In this document: piece by piece, positions 9,836 to 20,580 of the stretch | How the letters are laid out: each line of letters begins with the position of its first letter | How positions within the stretch are numbered: position 1 is the first letter of the stretch | NCBI GenBank assembly: GCA_030847615.1 | Contig: JAUMIR010000001.1 | Coordinates: 86,539,501 to 86,603,500 of the forward strand | Origin: Gambelia wislizenii | Lineage: Eukaryota > Chordata > Lepidosauria > Squamata > Crotaphytidae | Reading direction: 5' to 3' | Length of the DNA stretch: 64,000 nucleotides | Notes under the pieces: generated by a model | Database searches by the model: none | Seen by the model: the letters and a program-made list of their open reading frames with translations, nothing else | Told to the model about the DNA's origin: nothing | Program-made: the position numbers and the translations under genes

Positions 9836-9975
9836 CAGCAGTGGCAGCTACACAAATAAGAATGCACACAATTGCCTTATAAACAAGTTGCACCATTGGG
9901 CCATTTAGTTCAGTATTGTCTACAGGTACACAGTTCTCCAGGATTGTAGACAAAAGTCTTTCCCATCCCTTCCTT
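9836..9975 (+). mobile_element. Squamate interspersed repeat fragment
   Basis: Blocks ACCATTGGGCCATTTAG, CAGTATTGTCTAC and TCTCCAGGATTG line up with the fragment at 19286-19445. They follow the wide-spread squamate repeat that begins CTGCCTTATACTGAGTCAG. Family name not assigned. Confidence 0.5.
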
Positions 9976-10465
9976 GGTTATTGAACTCAAGCCTTTTAGC
10001 AGGCAAAACGTGTTCTATCTTAAGAAATTACCGCCTTGCCATGTTTGCAATGACTCTGTTCAGTCTTCTTGAGAGAAATAGTTCACTAACTGCCACCAAA
10101 GTCCTTGAATAAGTATAGACAAAACTTGTACTGGAAGCCTCTTGGGGGAGGAAGAATCCCCCAAGCCAAATGCAAATTTGATAGCACTGTGCCAGAAGGA
10201 AGTAACTTAGTTATATAGTAGAACAGAGATGCCTATTATTCCAAAACGATAGGCTGGAGGAGTCTTGCAGTTGGCTCAGTGCTACCCAAGACATGGGGTC
10301 ATGAGGTAAATCCACAGTGGGGAGAACCTTTCTAAGGAATGACTTGAAGGCTATCTCACTCAATTTAACAACAACAAAAAATCCTTCAATATTCCTTTGT
10401 CATTTGTCTACACTGGCAGGCTTTTGCACAAAGATTTGTTCTAGTGAATACTCCTAATTTCAGCC
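9976..10465. other. No recognised feature
   Basis: Unique DNA; nothing identified. Confidence 0.4.
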
Positions 10466-10466
10466 T

Positions 10467-10686
10467 GTATATGTTTACATGCTTTCAAGTCACCTGTTGA
10501 CTTACAGCAACTCTATGAATTTCATTGGCTTTTCTTAGGCAGAGGTGATTTGCCATTGCTTTCCTTTGAAATATAGCCTGCAGCACCTGGTATTTCTTGG
10601 AAGTCTCTCATCTAAGTACTAACCAGGTCTGACCCTGTTTAGCTTCCAAGATCAGGCAGGGTCTGGTGCCTTCAGAGTCCTGTAAC
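10467..10686 (-). mobile_element. 5S-Sauria SINE, antisense
   Basis: On the minus strand the order is 5S-type head (AGCTAAACAGGG and TTAGTACTTAGATGAGAG) followed by a Sauria tail ending GACTTGAAAGCATG. It is the same chimeric SINE as at 8379, more diverged. Confidence 0.8.
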
Positions 10687-10799
10687 TGATGCCATATCTT
10701 GTTCCAGTTTGACATTTACTTGCAGTTGTTGGGGTAGAAGGTTGTATCAAATAGGTTTCTTACAACGAGTTCCAAGCTCACCAGGTTGTTACTTTAAGA

Positions 10800-11630
10800 C
10801 CAACCAGAGCACAGGATGAGGATTCAAGATGACCTTAACAGACTGGCGAGTTGGGCCAAACTGAGAAAATGAATTTCAACAGGGATAAGTGTAAGGTGCT
10901 ATATTAAGGCAGGAAAAGCAACATTCACCAATATAGGATGGGTGACACCTAAGCTAAGTTTGTTGTTAATTGCTGTCAATTCAGCTTGGATTTATGGCAA
11001 CCCTATGAATAAGAGACTTCCAGGTCACTCTGTAAAAATGGTCTTTGGCTCTCAGTACACTATAAGCTCAACTTAAGTGAACAGTGTGATGTGACAGCTA
11101 AAAAAGACAATGCAGTTCTAAACTGCATCAATAGGGGTGTAGTGGCCAGATTGAGAGCAGCAATGGCTCACATGGAATGCTAGTCTCTGGAGCAGAAAAG
11201 TTCAAGAAAGATGTTAATAAGTTCGGGTGTGCCCAGAGGAGGGTGATGGAAATTAGCAAATATATGGAAACCAAGCCCTATGAGGGACAGTTTAGGGAGT
11301 GGGCTGCATTTAGCTTGAAGAAAAGAAGTTGAGGGATGATATGATAACCATCTTTAAATTTTGAAGGGTTATCATGTGGATGATGGAGCAAGCTTTTTTC
11401 TGCTGCACTAGAGACTAGGACATGGACCAATGGACTCAGATTACAAGGGGTGGGGGGAGATTCCAACAGTGGAATAGACTGCCCTGGAGGGTAGTGGATT
11501 CTCCTTCTTTGGATGTCTTTAAGCAGGGGTTGGATGTCCATCTTTTGGGAGTGCTTTAGTTATTTATGCCTGAAGGCAAGTGGTTGGATTAGATGGTTCT
11601 TGCAGTCCCCCCAGTTCTATGATTCTATGT
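10800..11630 (+). mobile_element. CR1 LINE, old, 5'-truncated, sense
   Basis: The sequence tracks the CR1 copy at 16871 from AGGATGAGGATTCAAGATGA through TCCTTCTTTGGATGTC to a terminal GTTCTATGATTCTATG. It has many substitutions and indels and no long frame. A 70-bp Bov-B/Sauria-type 3' tail in antisense interrupts it at 10966-11036. Confidence 0.85.
10966..11036 (-). mobile_element. Bov-B or Sauria 3'-tail fragment nested in CR1
   Basis: TTGTTGTTAATTGCTGTCAA, then TATGGCAACCCTATGAAT, matches the 3'-terminal segment of the Bov-B piece at 4636. The CR1 alignment resumes after it, so it inserted later than that CR1. Confidence 0.6.
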
Positions 11631-11769
11631 ATGGATTAAGCAACTTTCAAGGATTTCATTGTCTTTCTTTTTACTTGAACTAAGATAGCATTGCTGTTGT
11701 GTGTCCATTTCACATGAATGCTGACATCTTGGAGCTTCCACACTTTGGATATCCACAGTGTATTTGAAG

Positions 11770-12050
11770 GAACAGGTGTGTAGCCTGCTGGAAGAGATAC
11801 AACAGCTGAATACACTGTCAGAATTTAAAGCAGCATTAAAGATCAGTCTCTTCCAGTGGGTCTATTCAGATGATTTTTAAATTGTGAATGTTAAACTGTG
11901 TATTAATTGTTTTAAAATGTCTTGGTCTTACCTGTTCCTTTAAATTGATCATATCTTTTAACTGATATATGTTTATATGCTAATTTTTTGTTCCTGCCTC
12001 AATCCATAGGGAGAGATGATGTTGATGTTGATGATGAGGATGAGGATACA
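11770..12050 (+). mobile_element. L2-like 3' relic
   Basis: CAGCATTAAAGATCAGTCTC, a T/A-rich run and a TGATGTTGATGATGAGGATG tail resemble an L2-type LINE end. Strongly decayed; weak call. Confidence 0.35.
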
Positions 12051-12107
12051 TTTGAAGTTCAGTCAAAATAGCACTAGTTTCAAATATTATGAAGATGTAG
12101 TTCCATA

Positions 12108-12225
12108 TGTACCTTGGCTCAGGCCGTTTAGGGCTTTAATAGTCAAAGACAGCACCATATATTGAAATAGGAAGCAAATGGTTAACCAGTGAGGTTGGTA
12201 CGGGATCAGAGAAATCTGTACTTCT
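12108..12225. mobile_element. LINE-derived fragment (weak)
   Basis: The blocks GGGCTTTAATAGTCAAAGAC, AGCACCATATATTGAAAT and GGAAGCAAATGGTTAACCAG resemble a common squamate LINE 3' region. Family uncertain. Confidence 0.3.
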
Positions 12226-13047
12226 TCACTCATCTTTCACCCAAACAACCTCATTTCAACTTTGCATCTCCCTCTGTCTGACTTTGCGCATCCACCAGCT
12301 TTGCAATTCCACAGTGATGCCTTGTCAAAATTCCACTTGCATTTTATTTTGCATTTTCATACCTCAGCAAAGTTATCCGTGTCTTAAGACAGAGGCACGT
12401 CTAGTTGAATGTATATGCTGAATGAGGTCAAGAAGAAACTGTACACCACGAAAAAGTATGCTAAGTATGGCAGTGAAGGTGTGCCAGTATTGACATGGCA
12501 TGACAGTTAATGACATAAATGCCACCTATAAAAGCTATGTCTTTATTCACAGTCACTTTTTTTAATGGTTTGGCAGCCCCAGGAAGGTAAATTCCTTATA
12601 GGGTCAGAGCTGTTCCCAACAAACAGGTGCAAGAAGTGAGAACTCCACACACTTATTGATGATAGAGCCAAGGCTAAAAATCAATAAGTTGAAAAAAGCT
12701 GGAAGACAAGCTTGGAGGGCTGCCTTCTGAAGAGGATGGCACTATAGAAATAAAATTAATAATCATCATCATCAGCAGCAGCAGCAGCAGCAGTAGCAGC
12801 TTCAAGTGGGCTGTTTTCTTCTGGACCACAGCAGGAGAAGGAAAAGGGTTAAGTTCTACAACCCTGACAACTACCACCTCCCCCATGCTACCTGAAATTT
12901 TAAACCTGTACAAACTGAATGTAAAGGCACATTTAATGTTGTGCTAGCTTAACTGTAAGTAATCATTGGAAGCTGTATTTTTCATGTTTCTTATTAGCAT
13001 CTTTTTTTTAAAAAAAGAAAAATTTCAGAATGGGGTATGGTTTTCTG
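12226..13047. other. Unique DNA with a CAG/TCA microsatellite
   Basis: An (ATC)n-(AGC)n run lies at 12757-12797 and encodes artificial homopolymers on either strand. Nothing else identified. Confidence 0.5.
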
Positions 13048-14135
13048 AGGGCTCATCTACATGAGCCAGGATTCACTGACTCCCTGCCGGCGTATCCTGG
13101 CCGCAGATAGTTCCGTTGTTCCCCTGTTACTTGTATGAAATGGGAGGAGTCCTGACAGGCATGTTGGCCCCATTGCTGCAGCCACTGCTGCTATCCTCCA
13201 TGCTCTCCCAGCATCGAAGAAGCCAGCTGCAACATGTGGCCAAGGCCCCCTGTATGTGACCAGCCTTGGTCACATGTTGCAGGACTCCTTCCTGCCTTCT
13301 GGGAGAGCCAGAGAGACTGGCAGCTGCAGCAAGGGCTGCCCTGCTGGGACAGGCTTCTCCAGACACATGGGGCCTAATCCATTTTTTGCTGGCAGTGTCA
13401 GAGTAAACCAGGTATTAATTTAAAATGTGGTAAAGGGCCCTACCCTGCCTTCCCTCCATCTCAGCCCTGTATCTGTCTCGTGAGGACTGCAAATGCCCTG
13501 CGTCATCACGACTGCAGGGCTCTAAGGAGATTGTCAGACAGGAACACAAAAAGCGTTCCTGTCCCACAATCTCCACTCCTGCCCCGTCCTGTCCCGCCAC
13601 AATCACCCTCCCCACTGCACTTACCTTCTCTCGCTTCGACAGGGCAGCCCAGGAGTTAACGGAGCTCTAACGGAGCTCTTTTCACTTCCTGGAGTGAAAT
13701 CGCTCCTGTTCTCACAAGAAGACATGAGTGCAGGAAATTCAAACTTAAAAATAAAAATAAAATATTAAAAGTGACACCAAGCACAAAAACACACTTTAAA
13801 ATTTACAAGTAACCTGGGGAGGTCATAAAAAGAGGGCAGCTTACCTGGATGTTCCGATCCCACCTGGAAGTGTCCTGGCCCATTGATGCTGGGATCTCAC
13901 CAGCAACATGGAGCACTTTCTCGCATGGAAGAACTATTGACAGCTTCTCCCTGTCAATAAAAAACAGCACCCGCGAACAGCAGCGGAACAAGTGCATAAT
14001 GGTGGGGGACGATGTCGTCCAGTAAGGAAGCCCTTTTGCGATCTCCTGCCGTTGTTGTAATGTCACTTTTGACACATCTGATAATCTTCTAAAACAGGGC
14101 AAGATGGGGTATACTGCCTGTCTAGACAAGCCCTG
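13048..14135. mobile_element. Non-autonomous DNA transposon split by a Harbinger-like MITE (13048-13525 and 14090-14135)
   Basis: The left end is GGGCTCATCTACATGAGCC. After the nested MITE the sequence resumes with GGGCAAGATGGGGTATACTG and ends CTAGACAAGCCCTGAG, inverted relative to the left end. The interior (CAACATGTGGCCAAGGCCC, GTGACCAGCCTTGGTCAC) matches copies at 5370 and 26646. Superfamily uncertain, possibly hAT. Confidence 0.6.
13526..14089 (-). mobile_element. Harbinger-like MITE, long form, TSD TAA
   Basis: The 564-bp element has inverted ends GGAGATTGTCAGAC and CATCTGATAATCTTC and a 3-bp duplication TAA (13523-13525 and 14090-14092). On the minus strand it carries two splice-donor-like motifs, CCAGGTAAG (13842-13850 region) and AAGGTAAGTG (13616-13630 region). 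No transposase is encoded. The 3-bp TWA duplication points to PIF/Harbinger. Confidence 0.7.
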
Positions 14136-15030
14136 AGATCCAATCAGGCCCAGTGCAGCTCTCAATCCCTGATAGTTAACACCTCTGTTGTAACTGTTCC
14201 TCTTCTCCCTCTGCTGTACTCCCAGTTACCCAAATGTATACTGTATTATAAATTCCTTAGGGCTGGGACTTCCTTTGGTTGTTTTTTTTTTTTCCTGCAT
14301 ACCTTACAGTAATTGATGGTGATTATATGGTGTGAGTGTGTGCTTGTGGATGGTGTGATGGAGTGAATATGCATGTGGACTATTAGCTCCTACTCAGCTG
14401 AACCTTCAGCATTTCCCAGATGTGATGAAGTATGATGCTCCTGCGAGAGCTTACTGTTGAGTAGTCTGCCAGGATATACATTTCAGAATAATTAAGTTCA
14501 TTAAATGTAACAACTGTATTCAATTCTTTTGTGTATGAATTCTCACTACACTCCATGCTGTACAGTCACATTGAACTCAGTGGGTTTACTTTTGAGCAGA
14601 TATGTGCAGACTTGCATTGGAAGTTTATGAAGCTAACATCCTTTGGAATGCATTATTTGAACTAATCAGGACTTCTTCAACTATTTTAAGTGCAGAAAGT
14701 AAAACAATCATATTAATAATTGAAGGACTGATGCAGTTAGTTCCTCTCATATGCTCAAACAATGTAAATTGTTCACAGTGATCTATGCTATAAACACTTG
14801 TTCCTAAGAGAGCTGCACACATGAGAATAAATTATTTTTGCGGGAAACATAATAGGCCAAAGCAAGAGTTACTGGAATATGGTAATGTAAACAATACAGT
14901 ACTACTGCTTTGAAGGATTGCTCAGTTTACCTTGGTTTCATTAAAGCTACAAGGAATGAAGCCACTGCTACATCTGAAGTCCCCAGTCTTGGAGCCCAGA
15001 TTCTGAAAAATAGGTTTTTTAAAAAGTTTA
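14136..15030. other. No recognised feature
   Basis: AT-rich unique DNA; short frames only. Nothing identified. Confidence 0.4.
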
Positions 15031-15135
15031 ATACCCTTTCCAGAGCTTGGAAACATTACTTTTTTGAACTACAACTTCCACAGTCTTGCAGTCTACTGGC
15101 CATTGTGGCTAGAGCATCCTGAAAAATGTGATTCA
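15031..15135. mobile_element. Palindromic MITE relic
   Basis: TTTTTTGAACTACAACTTCC and the inverted half ending CCTGAAAAATG match the 863-985 family. Decayed. Confidence 0.45.
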
Positions 15136-16159
15136 TAGAAGTGACTTTTTCAGCCTCTGCCCTTTTGTGCCATTGAAACACTCAAACAACCCTGCCTAAT
15201 AAATTTGTATAGACACTTTAGATGATGCAAGAGAACTGATCTCTGCCCCAAGGAGCTTACCATAAAAAATTAACACTAGTGAAACCGAGCAGAACATTCC
15301 CGGTAAGGGAAGGCAAAGATAAATAGGGAAACAATGTTCATTGTTTCAGTTGCACGTGCTTAGGAGTAGCTATGGGCGAAATAGTAATAATAGCACAAAA
15401 GTATATGGGGTTTTTTTTCATTCTATCATCATTGGGAGTGTCAGCTAAACATTTTCCCCAAAGAAAGTGGGGTTTGAGAAGGAACTGGAATGAAATAAGA
15501 GAAATACCATGACACAAATGCTTTGGTGGGCATTCATAAAGTAGTGAGGGAGGATGAGCACAGTCTTTTGAGAGAGCAGGAGAGCTCAATGTGCACACAC
15601 GCACACACACTCAAAATAGCATTATTATAATAAAGCACATATGAGGTTGGCAGTCTGTACGCTGACTGCCTAGAGAAGAAGTGGATCTTTGGATACTTGT
15701 AGATGAAAATAAGTCTCTAAGCAGTGGTATAGTGGTAAACGTTGAAGGGCAGGAACTCCTCATGATATTCCCCATAGCCACAACCTCAGGAAGAATCCAG
15801 AAATTCAGGTACCTGTATTTCTGTGTGTGCATTATATGTATCTTTTATAGGTCTTTTGCAAAACTAATGGGTCTTAATTACCCATTCAAAATCAAGCCAC
15901 TCCCAAATGCTTTGCATTAGAACAGAAATAAAACACAACAATATTGTGTTATTGGGGAAATCTGCTCTCTCCCCTTGTGACTATTATGATTGTAGATAAG
16001 CTCAGAGGGAACAGAGAAGGCTGAGGTTGGTGGCCAATGATGTCAGCATCCCTGCTAACTCAAAGCCCAAGCATTTAAACCCACAAGTTCTGGCTCCAGT
16101 ACAACATTCTATCTGTGTGGATTGCAGCTGCATTTTGCATGCAAATTCAGGTTGGAAGA
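15136..16159. other. No recognised feature
   Basis: Unique DNA with a short CA repeat near 15597-15610. Frames at 15338-15610 and 15611-15920 show no recognisable similarity. Confidence 0.4.
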
Positions 16160-16238
16160 CTTTTTGTGAGCTGCCTTAGATACTACTTAGGGAGAAAGGT
16201 GGCATATAAATGAAATAAATAAATAGTCTTGAACATTT
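16160..16238 (+). mobile_element. LINE/SINE 3' tail
   Basis: TTTTGTGAGCTGCCTTAG, then AAGGTGGCATATAAATG and an AAAT-repeat tail, match the tail of the element at 395-825. Only the terminal portion is visible. Confidence 0.5.
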
Positions 16239-16284
16239 TTCTCCTTACATTCCCTTGATCTAGGGAATTGAATAACTCTTCCCA

Positions 16285-16765
16285 TCAGACTCACCTTCTC
16301 CTGTGTCCAAAGGCAGCCCAGGCATGAACGGAGCTCTAACAGAGCTCAGTTCACTTCCTGGATCGAAATCTTGCCCATTCTCGCGAGAAGATGCGAGTGT
16401 GGGAAATTCAAAAAGAAAAAGAAAAATAGGAAAAAAGTTGACACAAGCACATAAACACATTAAAAAATTAACAAGTAACCTGGAGTTCATAAAAAGAGGG
16501 TAGCCTACTTTGTTTTCGTGATCCCACCCAGAAGTGTTCTCGTAAGTCTGCCCATTGACACTGTATTCATGGCAGGATAATGGCATGAGGTTTCAAATGC
16601 TGACAATGGCAGTACAGAAACAGAACGGGCGATCTATTGACGGCTCGGCCCTTCAATTAAATAGAACACCATTGTAACACCAGTGGAACCGAACGCAAGA
16701 GGACAACGTCATCTGATAATGTTGCCGTCGTTATGGCACCACATTAGCCACATCTGATAATATCC
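16285..16765 (-). mobile_element. Harbinger-like MITE, long form, one end lost
   Basis: The right end CATCTGATAATATCC is followed by TAA. The interior matches the 13526 copy (GGCAGCCCAGGCATGAACGG, then GAGCTCTAAC). The left end is missing. The inner donor-like motif survives as AAGGTGAGTC on the minus strand; the outer one has decayed. Confidence 0.65.
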
Positions 16766-16870
16766 TAAGAGACACTAGGTTCAATGTGAAGTCAACACTA
16801 GGTTCATTTATATGAGCCCAAAAAACCTGGAGTGACCCACAGTAAAGACAATTCACAGCAGCTGCAACTG

Positions 16871-18375
16871 TATTAAAAGAGCTGGCAAATATAATCTCAG
16901 AGCCATTGGCAATAATATTTGAGAACTCCTGGAGAACAGGAGAAGTCCCAGCAGACTGGAGGAGGGCAAACGTTGTTCCCATCTTCAAAAAGGGGAAAAA
17001 AGAGGATCCCAACAACTATCGTCCAGTTAGTCTGACATCAATACCAGGGAAGATTCTAGAACAGATCATTAAACAGAGAGTCTGTGAACATTTAGAAGGC
17101 AATGCCATAATCACAAAAAGTCAGCATGGGTTTCAGAGAAACAAGTCATGCCAGACTAATCTGATCTCTTTTTTTGATAAAGTTACCAGCTTGGTAGATG
17201 AAGGGAATGCTGTGGACATTGCATACCTTGATTTCAGTAAGGCCTTTGACAAGGTTCCCCATGACATTCTTGCAAACAAGCTTGTAGAATGTGGGCTAGA
17301 CAAGTTAACTGTTCAATGGATTTGTAATTGGTTGACCGGCCGAACCCAAAGGGTGCTCAGCAGTGGCTCCTCTTCGTCTTGGAAAGATGTGACCAGTGGG
17401 GTGCCACAGGGTTCTGTCCTGGGCCCAGTGCTATTCAACATCTTTATCAATGACTTAGATGAGGGAATTAGGGGCATACTTATCAAATTTGCAGATGACA
17501 CCAAATTGGGAGGAGTAGCTAATACCCTAGAGGACAGGATCAAAATTCAGAATGACCTGGATAGACTGGAGAGCTGGGCCAAAGCTAACAAAATGAAATT
17601 CAATACGGAGAAATGTAAAGTACTGCATTTAGGGCGGAAAAATGAAATGCATAAATATAGGATGGGAGAGACCTGGAATGAGACTACGTGCGAAAGGGAT
17701 CTAGGAGTCCTAGTAGACCACAAGTTGAACATGAGCCAACAGTGTGATGCGGCAGCTAAAAAGGCCAATGCAATTTTGGGCTGTATCAATAGAAGTATAG
17801 TGTCTAGATCAAGGGAAGTAATAGTGCCACTCTATTCTGCCTTGGTCAGACCTCACTTAGAATACTGTGTCCAGTTCTGGGCACCACAATTCAGAAAGGA
17901 TATTGACAAATTGGAGCGTGTCCAGAGAAGGGCAACTAAAATGGTGAAAGGTCTGGAAACAATGCCTTATGAGGAGAGACTTAGGGAGCTGGGTATGTTT
18001 AGCCTGGAAAAAAGACGGTTTAGAGGCGATATGATAGCCCTGTTTAAGTATTTGAAGGGATGTCACGCTGAGGATGGAGCAGGCTTGTTTTCTGCTGCTC
18101 CAGAGACTGGAACACGGAGCAATGGGTGCAAGCTCCAGGAACAGAGATTCCACCTCAACATTAGGAGGAACTTTTTGACAGTAAGAGCTGTTCGGCAGTG
18201 GAACGCACTCCCTCGGAGCGTGGTGGGGTCTCCTTCCTTGGAGGTCTTTAAACAGAGGCTGGATGGCCATCTGTCGGGGATGCTTTGATTGTGATTTCCT
18301 GCGTGGCAGGGGGGTTGGACTGGATGGCCCTCGTGGTCTCTTCCAACTCTGCAATTCTATGATTCTATGATTCTA
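16871..18375 (+). mobile_element. CR1 LINE, young, 5'-truncated
   Basis: The element begins inside the reverse transcriptase region at TATTAAAAGAGCTGGC and ends in the CR1-type 3' repeat ATTCTATGATTCTATGATTC. There is no poly(A). It is the least damaged of the six CR1 copies here. The closest relative is the antisense copy at 20581-22110. Confidence 0.92.
16906..18288 (+). CDS. CR1 ORF2 C-terminal fragment: reverse transcriptase
   Basis: The open frame of 460 residues encodes most of a non-LTR reverse transcriptase. Visible blocks are NYRPVSLTSIPGKILE (37-52), HGFQRNKSC (74-82), the catalytic-site block YLDFSKAFDKVPHD (107-120), [20 protein letters not shown] (165-184), and the FADD box with two catalytic aspartates (195-198). 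A C-terminal domain ends in GHLSGML. In intact CR1 elements this follows an apurinic-type endonuclease, and together they carry out target-primed reverse transcription in the nucleus. The endonuclease is missing through 5' truncation, and the ATG is internal, so this copy cannot move on its own and probably is not expressed as a unit. The lack of stops or shifts over 1.38 kb suggests recent insertion. Confidence 0.88.
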   Translation: MAIIFENSWRTGEVPADWRRANVVPIFKKGKKEDPNNYRPVSLTSIPGKILEQIIKQRVCEHLEGNAIITKSQHGFQRNKSCQTNLISFFDKVTSLVDEGNAVDIAYLDFSKAFDKVPHDILANKLVECGLDKLTVQWICNWLTGRTQRVLSSGSSSSWKDVTSGVPQGSVLGPVLFNIFINDLDEGIRGILIKFADDTKLGGVANTLEDRIKIQNDLDRLESWAKANKMKFNTEKCKVLHLGRKNEMHKYRMGETWNETTCERDLGVLVDHKLNMSQQCDAAAKKANAILGCINRSIVSRSREVIVPLYSALVRPHLEYCVQFWAPQFRKDIDKLERVQRRATKMVKGLETMPYEERLRELGMFSLEKRRFRGDMIALFKYLKGCHAEDGAGLFSAAPETGTRSNGCKLQEQRFHLNIRRNFLTVRAVRQWNALPRSVVGSPSLEVFKQRLDGHLSGML

Positions 18376-19285
18376 ACTTGTCTTAATGGTCTTACAGCCC
18401 CCCAAACTTTGCATGACTTCTAGCCAAGAAGGCAGCTGCAAGTGGATTACTTGAATTTTAAAATCTGCTGCAGCCAAAATTGTTTAAAAAAAAAAATATT
18501 TCCATGGTGCACATTAGTGATATTTCCCCTTTACACACAAAAAACCAAAAAAACCAAAAACAAACCCCAACCTGTTTTCTCACCTTAGCGATTGCTTGCT
18601 AAGAGAAAAATCCAACAAGGTGGCAGCAGGCAGTTGCCCTGTTAGTGAGCCCCTACCCCCACTCTTGTCCAGCTTGCACTTCCTCTCCTATGCGAAAGCT
18701 ATTCAAATTGAATTGCTTGTCTCAACGAGCAGGAATGTGCATTTCCTTCAGAGTTTTTTTTAAAAAACTCTGGAGGAAACTGTGAAGACTTTCCCTTCAC
18801 AGTTTTTGATGTTTTGGTCCCCCCTCCTCCCCCATACAGCGAAATGATTCAGGGTGCCATACGACAGCCCATATTCTCCTTGCATTCTGTGAGGAGTATT
18901 TTCACTGTTTAGACAACCCCACTGTTTCCATGTCGCTGGAGAGTGAGGAAACAGCAGAGATGTATCTAGCTATTTTCCCACAGCTGGATGTGCTGCAAGG
19001 ATGACATCTTCAGAGACCTCCCAAGGACCTCCAGAGGTTCCTGTGGATGCCTGTTGCATTATATCCAACTACAGGAAAACAGCTGGATGTATTTCTACTA
19101 ATCCACTTGCCTTCCAGCCATATGGAAATGGCCATGTTTGTGGTACTGCATTGCTTATAAGCTGGGTTGTGGGGGTGTCACACCAGGAGATGTAGCTATG
19201 GAAGGGCAGCTTCATGCCAGAAATACAGTGCCAACATTTCTCCACAAAAGTGGAAGTAACTCATCAAAATGTACGAAGGACTAAC
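18376..19285. other. Unique DNA with small hairpins
   Basis: Two short fold-backs occur near 18750-18810 (GAGTTTTTTT facing AAAAAACTC, then AACTGTGAAG facing CTTCACAGTT), possibly a decayed MITE end. No coding signal. Confidence 0.35.
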
Positions 19286-19445
19286 AAACTGGAAAAGGTT
19301 GAGGGAACACAGACAACTGCCTTATAGTGAGTCAGACCATTAGTCTATCTAGCACAGAATTGTCAACTCTGACCAGAAAGGGTTCTCCAAGGTCTCAGGC
19401 AGGAACCTTTCCTAGCCCTACTAGGAGATCCCTGACTTTCATGGG
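19286..19445 (+). mobile_element. Squamate interspersed repeat fragment
   Basis: CTGCCTTATAGTGAGTCAG, CATTAGTCTATCTAGCAC and GGTCTCAGGCAGGAACC are in the order known for an abundant squamate repeat. A shorter relative is at 9836. Confidence 0.55.
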
Positions 19446-19520
19446 CACTAACTCCCATCAGTACTAACCAGGTCCCACCCTGCTTAATGTCTGTAATCAG
19501 ATGAAATCAGATATATTCAC
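19446..19520 (-). mobile_element. 5S-derived SINE head fragment (weak)
   Basis: CAGTACTAACCAGGTCC followed by ACCCTGCTTAATGTC resembles the antisense 5S head of the SINE at 10467. No tail found. Confidence 0.35.
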
Positions 19521-20140
19521 AATGGCATGGTGGTGTTATGGTGGGTAAACTGTGAACACAGTGGTTTGCCATTGAATGTGAAATGACTCAGTGATGTGCA
19601 GCAGTTATCAATTACTTCTTAAAATAACACAGATTGTTGTTAGCTCTGCACACAATGTTTTTGAAATTAAAAAAGGGAAGAACAATGGAGTACCAACTCT
19701 ACAGCCAAGAAAGTAGGCAAATAGTTTCCCCTATCTAGGATTTCAAGTTATGCTGGAAATTCAATGATCATAATTTCTTTTGTGTTTCTTTTTCATATCA
19801 TCCAGGATACCAGGGAGCAGCTATACAGTTGAAGGGCATCAGCCTTGCTTCAAAATGCTTAAAATGTAAGGTAACATCAACATTTGCAAATCACAGCCCA
19901 TCAGAAAACCAAACCTTGGCAGCCCAAAGGAGTATGATGACTAACATATTCTGACCCATATTCTTAAACTAGATTTCAATCTGAAAGGGTTCCTTACATT
20001 TCAGCTAAAGCATCCCTTCTCTTTTCACCTTTAAAGAGTTTCCTTTTTGTTGTTCTTTCCCCCACCACACTTCAGACAAGCTATTCTTTCCTGGATGGCA
20101 TGTCACAACAATCACATATGATTTTGTGATGGGTTTTATA
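19521..20140. other. No recognised feature
   Basis: Unique DNA; nothing identified. Confidence 0.4.
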
Positions 20141-20142
20141 AC

Positions 20143-20262
20143 CATGAAATCTCTCTGGTTTTTCTTTGCAAACGAAGATTCAGGAAGGACTCCTCCCACA
20201 CTTTCTGCAATGACTGATGACTGAAAAGGCCAATCCGAGATAAACAAGTCCGGTTGCAGAAA
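20143..20262 (-). mobile_element. LINE-X 3'-end fragment, antisense
   Basis: CTTTGCAAACGAAGATTCAG, then GGCCAATCCGAGATAAACAA, is the reverse complement of the LINE-X 3' end seen at 53700-53815. It includes the CRIGLF-type zinc-finger codons. Confidence 0.7.
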
Positions 20263-20264
20263 GC

Positions 20265-20425
20265 AGAAAGTTGCCCATGAGTAAAAAATAGCCAAATATG
20301 TCACAGCCGTTTCCAATCCTTCATGGAAGTGACACCGATGATTTTGGAAGAGGGACGGCGGTGTCCAAAAAGGATCCCCTGTCGCGCGACAGCGCCATGC
20401 CTCTCCCGAGACCTCCTTGCACGGT
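20265..20425. mobile_element. Half of a palindromic Harbinger-like MITE
   Basis: GATTTTGGAAGAGGGACGGC, then GGTGTCCAAAAAGGATCCCC, matches the right arm of the 330-bp palindrome at 33581-33910. The left arm and both TIRs are missing. Confidence 0.5.
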
Positions 20426-20580
20426 AAGTATAGTCTGAAAAAGCCCTTACCCAAATTTGATGGCAGCTTGTTGGACAAAAACTTGGCAAAGAAGAAGTGT
20501 TGTTGCTGGAGCAGCAGCAAAGTGGGAAAGCAAAAGAAAAATGGGGGAGGAGCGAAGGAGAAAAGAGTTTCCAAAGATTT

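Noticed and set aside
12674..12913. 79-residue minus-strand ORF with Leu and Met runs
   Set aside because: The runs are translations of the CAG/TCA microsatellite.
13803..14165. 120-residue minus-strand ORF
   Set aside because: It lies inside and across the edge of the Harbinger-like MITE and reads TIR sequence; no homology to a protein.
17857..18354. 165-residue minus-strand ORF opposite CR1, and its counterparts at 20612-20938 and 42984-43235
   Set aside because: These are antisense shadows of the CR1 reverse transcriptase C-terminus, recurring only because the CR1 copies recur.
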